This document shows positions 60,460 through 64,000 of a stretch of DNA of 64,000 nucleotides, piece by piece. Positions within the stretch are counted from its first letter, which is position 1. Every line of letters starts with the position of its first letter. The position numbers and the translations under genes were made by a program. The notes under the pieces are model-generated. The model ran no database searches. It was not told the origin of the DNA and worked only from the letters and a program-made list of their open reading frames with translations. The stretch comes from Velthaea sp965214335 (GTDB lineage Bacteria > Vulcanimicrobiota > Vulcanimicrobiia > Vulcanimicrobiales > Vulcanimicrobiaceae), in assembly GCA_965214335.1 (NCBI GenBank), contig CBDCBO010000003.1:186001-250000 (forward strand), in the 5' to 3' direction.

Positions 60460-61814
60460 GTGACCCACACAACTGAGCTTGATGTTCCTGCATCTATGCA
60501 GGGGAGTATACCAGTAAGTAAATTAGTCGATCGAGGTGGCTGGTTTCGAGTTTCTGTACTTCGGATCGCGCTCTCGATCGTGGGCGCTGTTATGGTAGTA
60601 GGTGCTGTCGGTTGCTCCGGCGCTACTCCATCGCTAATGACGTCGTCGCTGCCGAGCACGCAATCTGGGTCTCGTCACCCGCAGTTCGTGGTTCAAGGAC
60701 CGAACACTATTGGCGATTATCTGGGCGCACAGGTAAACACGTCGGGGTCCACCGATCCGAACCAGATGGAGGCAGATACCATAGCACTGGAAAAGACCGT
60801 CTTTGGTGCGTCAGGGAAGCATTTTGCCCTTCACATGCATTACCGCGATTGGAAAGCATGCTGACGATCGGTACCGACCCTGGTATCCTTGCCGATATAA
60901 ATCCGGGTCGCGTCCCGGTAATCTCGTGGAATTGCGGCGATGACGCGGGCGTCAACATGATTCCGGTTCCACTTAATTTAGTTCAGATTGCATATGGACA
61001 GGCCGACAACGAGTTGGCGACGATAAAAGCTCAGCTCGCAACGCTGGTTTATCCCGGGACACGGAATCCGTATCCTGTCATGTTGCGGTATTTCTGCGAG
61101 TTCAACATCAACGCCGGTCAAACGTCGCCTTATGCCAACGGCACCCTAGGCGTTAACAATAACGCCGGCTGCTTTGTGACGCCGGGAGACGTAACTTTTG
61201 CACCACAAGAACCTAAGGCTCCTGGTCTTACGAAACAATTTATCGACGCATGGGTCTACATCCATAATTACCTAAATAGCCCGGCCCAGCAGCTAACATA
61301 TGTTTGGAACCCGAGCGTTGTCGATGCTAGTCCAGAGTACGGCTCCGGCAAAGTGGTTGACCCGCTCGCCTATTACCCCGGAAGCAATTACGTGGACTGG
61401 ATCGGCGTCGATGGCTATCAACGACTTGACGCGACTGGTCAACAACCCGTAACATTCAGCGCTCTTTTCTCACCATGGTACAGCACGTATTCGACGTACA
61501 ACAAGCCGATGATGATTGGTGAAACCGCAGGCTGCCAGATCTACTCAAGTCCGCCGTATAACGCTGACCAAGTGTCGTGGATTCAGACACTGGAGACCTC
61601 GCTCAAACAGAGGGTACCCCCGCCTGGAAACAGCTGGGGTCAGGTTCGTGCCCTCATGTACTTCGACGCACCTGGCGGATATTCAATTAAGGGTCAAGCA
61701 TGTGATTGGCGCCTTAATCCAGCGCAGAAGCCAGGCGATTCAATCAGTGGACTTACCGCGTTCGCAAACCTTGCTAACGACAGCTTCTTTTCGCCTAAGA
61801 TTTCTGCACCATAA
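60460..61814 (+). pseudogene. GH26-like (mannanase-type) lipoprotein, frameshifted
   Basis: The first frame (60460-60864) gives a lipoprotein-like signal (VVGAVGCSG) and the start of a glycoside-hydrolase barrel, GDYLGAQVNTS and FALHMHYRDWKA, then stops. The next frame picks up without loss, MLTIGTDPGILADI and GRVPVISWNCGD, and runs to 61814. It includes the candidate acid Glu in LRYFCEFN, YVDWIGVDGY, and the candidate nucleophile Glu in MMIGETAG, as in GH26 endo-mannanases. One indel near 60847-60862 separates the halves. It is either a young pseudogene or a sequencing error. GC is lower than in the genes upstream. Confidence 0.7.
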
Positions 61815-61832
61815 TCGAGGCTGGTTAGCGGC

Positions 61833-62822
61833 ATGGTTTTTTATAGCTTCAAACGAACTGGGTTCATCTTTCTTGCCGTAACGTTTCTTTCTGGTTGCGC
61901 ATCGATGGCAACTCAGGAGCCAACGACAAACGCAGTATATTCTCCCCGCTCCTTTGCCGCGTCGGCGCCATCGGAAAGCTCGGGGTCGCGCCTTTTTGTT
62001 ACCGAATATCATCACGATCAGACAGAGATATTCAACGCCCAGAACCAGCAGATCGGAGCTTTTAAGGCCTCGGCCGGCTTGATCGCCCTCGATGCTCAAG
62101 GGGATTTTTATGACGTTAACCCGGGCGTATCGAATGAACTTTTGATTTTCACTCCCCCATACCATAGTCCCCCGAATCGAATTAGTTCTGGAGACAATTA
62201 TAGCTGGGGTGTCGCTGTCGATGAACGTACGGGAGTCTTCGCCGTAGTCGCTATTTACGCGGGCGGCGGACCAGGGCCGACGACGGTTGAATTTTTCAAA
62301 CACGGAGCGACTGTTCCATGTGCCACCGTAAAAACCAACGCTGGTCAACTTGGCACTAGTGCCGCATTTGACCGTGAAGGAACGCTCTTCTTGCAAGACG
62401 CTGAGAACAGCGGTTATGAAGGGATTGCCTCAATAGGCGGCGAGTGCAATGCCACCACTGTAACGGTAAACTCGCTGCAACCTTCAAACATTTACCCCAG
62501 AGCTCCGTTTACTTTTAACTCTGACGACAATCTTGTTTTTCAAGACCAATACACGCGCCATGTTCTTACGTATGCGCATCCGAAGAACGGTGCATTTGCG
62601 CTTCCGATAAGCACGACGATCCTCAGTCTTCCGTCTCCAGCGTTTCAAGCAGTTGTCTATCTCGCGTGTTTGGCGAGCGACGGAGCACATCTATGGGCAA
62701 CTGATTACTCGAATCCACAGATTCTTCTCGAATTTCGCTATCCACAAGGTGGTACGCCAATCGCCAAATTCAGCGTAGCCGATGCACTTTTTTGCGCCGT
62801 GTCGCCACCGCTGATACCGTAG
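61833..62822 (+). CDS. Lipoprotein with beta-propeller-like repeats
   Basis: 329 residues. The signal peptide ends in a lipobox (FLSGC, Cys about residue 22). The mature part has repeated strands of NHL- or SMP-30-like character: SRLFVTEYHHDQTEIFNAQ, GLIALDAQGDFYDV, SWGVAVDERTG, AFDREGTLFLQDAEN and LASDGAHLWATDYSNP. Such propellers bind ligands or polysaccharide at the cell surface. It is AT-richer than the window average, like the GH26-type gene just before it (18 bp gap), so the two look like one imported unit. Confidence 0.75.
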   Translation: MVFYSFKRTGFIFLAVTFLSGCASMATQEPTTNAVYSPRSFAASAPSESSGSRLFVTEYHHDQTEIFNAQNQQIGAFKASAGLIALDAQGDFYDVNPGVSNELLIFTPPYHSPPNRISSGDNYSWGVAVDERTGVFAVVAIYAGGGPGPTTVEFFKHGATVPCATVKTNAGQLGTSAAFDREGTLFLQDAENSGYEGIASIGGECNATTVTVNSLQPSNIYPRAPFTFNSDDNLVFQDQYTRHVLTYAHPKNGAFALPISTTILSLPSPAFQAVVYLACLASDGAHLWATDYSNPQILLEFRYPQGGTPIAKFSVADALFCAVSPPLIP

Positions 62823-62959
62823 CGCTTCCATGCATTTACCGATACGCCGCCTTACCAGGTTGCGTAAATGGTTATCTTCAAGCTCGGCGCGCGGAACGTT
62901 TGCTTTGGTGAGCGCATACTATCTTGTATGTAGCGACCTGGATTAGGCTGAATCAGCGA

Positions 62960-63135
62960 CGCGCTGTCGGCTGGCGCCAGCGCACAGGTCGGCATCGTGG
63001 TATTATGCGCACGGCAACCGCGTCGTACAATTCTGCCGCATCTGATCAATCACGCTTAGTGGTATGCGGGCCGGCCGGCAGTTCTCGTGAGCGGCTCAGA
63101 CCGAACCGCCTTCGCGGATCGCCGGGCGGCGGGCG
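62960..63135 (+). pseudogene. Remnant of a second Gfo/Idh oxidoreductase copy
   Basis: The stretch around 63031-63115 aligns base by base with 59815-59900 of the intact oxidoreductase gene, and weaker similarity extends back to about 62960 (matching about 59740). Its translation would read LPHLINHA, stop, WYAGRPAVLVSGSDRTAFADR, against MPHLIDLAHWYAGRPAVSVSGLGRTAFADR in outline. An internal TAG and indels show that it is dead. By eye about three-quarters or more of the bases agree in the core. It marks a duplication or an ancestral second copy. Confidence 0.8.
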
Positions 63136-63186
63136 TGCCTTCCTTAGCGATGCTTTAACACTGGGCCGCCAGCTGCTAACAAACAA

Positions 63187-63612
63187 ATTAGGTCCGTGCC
63201 GTTGCGACGGCTCGCGCCATGCGGGCAAGTCTTTCGGCAAGTACGTCGTGGGGCCGTACCGAAGTTGAGGCGCGCGAATCCACGTCCGGGCACGCCGAAG
63301 TCCGGGCCGCTCGCCAATGCTACATTCCCAAAGTCGATGAATGTTCGAGCCGGATCGGCACCAAACGATAGCGCCCGGCAATCGAGCAATGCAAGATAAG
63401 TCGCATCCGAAATGCGGTAATCGATCTGCGGCAGTTGATCCCCGAACAACGATGCCAGCACGTGCCGGTTTGCATCTAATACGGCCAGTGTCGCTTGAAG
63501 CCACTCCGCGCCGAGTTCGTACGCCGCCGTCGTCGCGATTACACCAAGGTGGCCGATCCGATCGCGCATGTCGTCCGGCAGGCTCGTTCGCCGTTAGCGA
63601 TGCCGGCGGCCA
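63187..63612 (-). pseudogene. C-terminal remnant of a MalY/PatB-type C-S lyase
   Basis: The minus strand encodes the last third of a fold-type-I PLP C-S lyase: LPDDMRDRIGHLGVIAT, GAEWLQATLAVLDANRHVL, DATYLALLDCRAL, FIDFGNVALASGPDFGVPG and FARLNFGT. A frameshift near 63230 interrupts the end, after which LAERLARMARAVATART and the stop follow in another frame. Just upstream GSLAAGIANGE continues the homology in a shifted frame up to about 63612. Nothing of the catalytic Lys half is seen. Intact enzymes cleave cystathionine or cysteine conjugates. Confidence 0.75.
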
Positions 63613-64000
63613 GCGAGCCGCGGCGACTTACAGGGCACCGCCAACTCAACGGCTACAACCCCGAAGCATTTTCCGCATAGTTCTCGAGCGCATCGCCGAT
63701 CATCCGATCAATCGTATCAACGAGTTGCGGGCCTGAAATCTTCTCCCGACGCACGCCACTACACTCACCGGCGCCAACGCGGCACCCGTACTTTCGACGT
63801 AAACTCTTGGCGATCCAAGGCGCGAGATGCGCTCACTGACAAAGCGCCTTCAAGATATGATAAGATAATGGCGTTCTCGACCCGTGCGTCTGCAGCACCA
63901 GCAAGCACCTCGTATCGACTTGCAAAGATCGTTACGAGCATGGGCTGGCCGCGTAAACGAACGGATTGCGATCGAGAATAGCAGGGCCGTGATGGGCGTA
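63613..64000. other. Degenerate region at window end
   Basis: No intact gene is seen. On the minus strand fragments such as SGPQLVDTIDRMIGDALENY followed by a stop near 63677, and VENAIILSYLEG further upstream in a different frame, look like decayed coding sequence but I cannot assign a family. The codon texture resembles the remnants just before it, so the whole 62.9-64 kb stretch is probably a pseudogene graveyard. Confidence 0.4.

Noticed and set aside
1..64000. CRISPR arrays, tRNA or rRNA genes
   Set aside because: No regularly spaced repeats and no tRNA-like arms or rRNA segments were recognised in the intergenic spaces.

Overview
The window is a contiguous, gene-dense, high-GC bacterial chromosome segment (GC well above 60% by eye, with GTG, TTG and apparently CTG starts). 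No tRNA, rRNA, CRISPR array or intact insertion sequence was seen. The gene set suits a deep-branching lineage of the Terrabacteria type: PyrR-controlled pyrimidine genes, a LexA box of the Bacillus/Actinobacteria class, NfeD/FloA, a PhoH-YbeY-DgkA-Cdd-RecO cluster, and a split B12-dependent ribonucleotide reductase. Candidatus Eremiobacterota (WPS-2) or a relative is my best guess. The sequence alone does not prove it, because no rRNA is present.

Layout. 1-7.5 kb: 3'-truncated carB (minus strand), a small membrane protein, an exported beta-rich protein, an APC permease, pdxH and a frameshifted chromate transporter. 7.6-20.3 kb: one long minus-strand run, NifU-like gene - valS - pyrR - pyrB - pyrC - carA - BatD-like - moxR - DUF58 - vWA - S33 peptidase, mostly joined by 4-22 nt overlaps from pyrR onward. 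De novo pyrimidine synthesis therefore reads directly into a MoxR/vWA module, with carB unlinked. 20.3-24.2 kb: a 38-residue membrane micro-protein, a YqeG-type phosphatase, and nrdJa-nrdJb behind a promoter and a near-perfect LexA (SOS) operator. 24.2-29.6 kb: two exported proteins, a gene-poor kilobase, a GT-C glycosyltransferase and a duplicated terminator-like repeat. 29.6-41.5 kb: minus-strand housekeeping and envelope genes (mltG, ruvX, recO, cdd, a CorC/HlyC-type protein, a DgkA-PAP2 fusion, a TPR protein, ybeY, phoH, floA, nfeD, yqeY, rpsU, a HIT protein). 41.5-49.1 kb: pyrG followed by three coupled glycosyltransferases, a copper-amine-oxidase-N stalk protein and an orphan ABC solute-binding lipoprotein. 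49.3-53.1 kb: an LCP protein, prmC, prfA and rpmE.

53.2-60.3 kb holds the most unusual unit. It is a plus-strand chain of metY, a CoA-binding protein, a LuxE-type acyl-protein synthetase, a LuxC-type acyl reductase, a class-III aminotransferase and a Gfo/Idh oxidoreductase, with most stops and starts overlapping and no luciferase. The chemistry implied is carboxylate to aldehyde to primary amine. 60.4-64 kb is a decaying, lower-GC junction: a frameshifted GH26-like lipoprotein, a beta-propeller lipoprotein, a degenerate second copy of part of the Gfo/Idh gene, and the C-terminal remnant of a MalY/PatB C-S lyase.

A cross-cutting observation is that recO, phoH and a family-2 glycosyltransferase each lack any sensible ATG/GTG/TTG start but have a CTG exactly where the family N-terminus requires it. 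Two of these CTGs overlap the upstream stop as CTGA and one follows a strong Shine-Dalgarno sequence. floA may likewise start at ATT.
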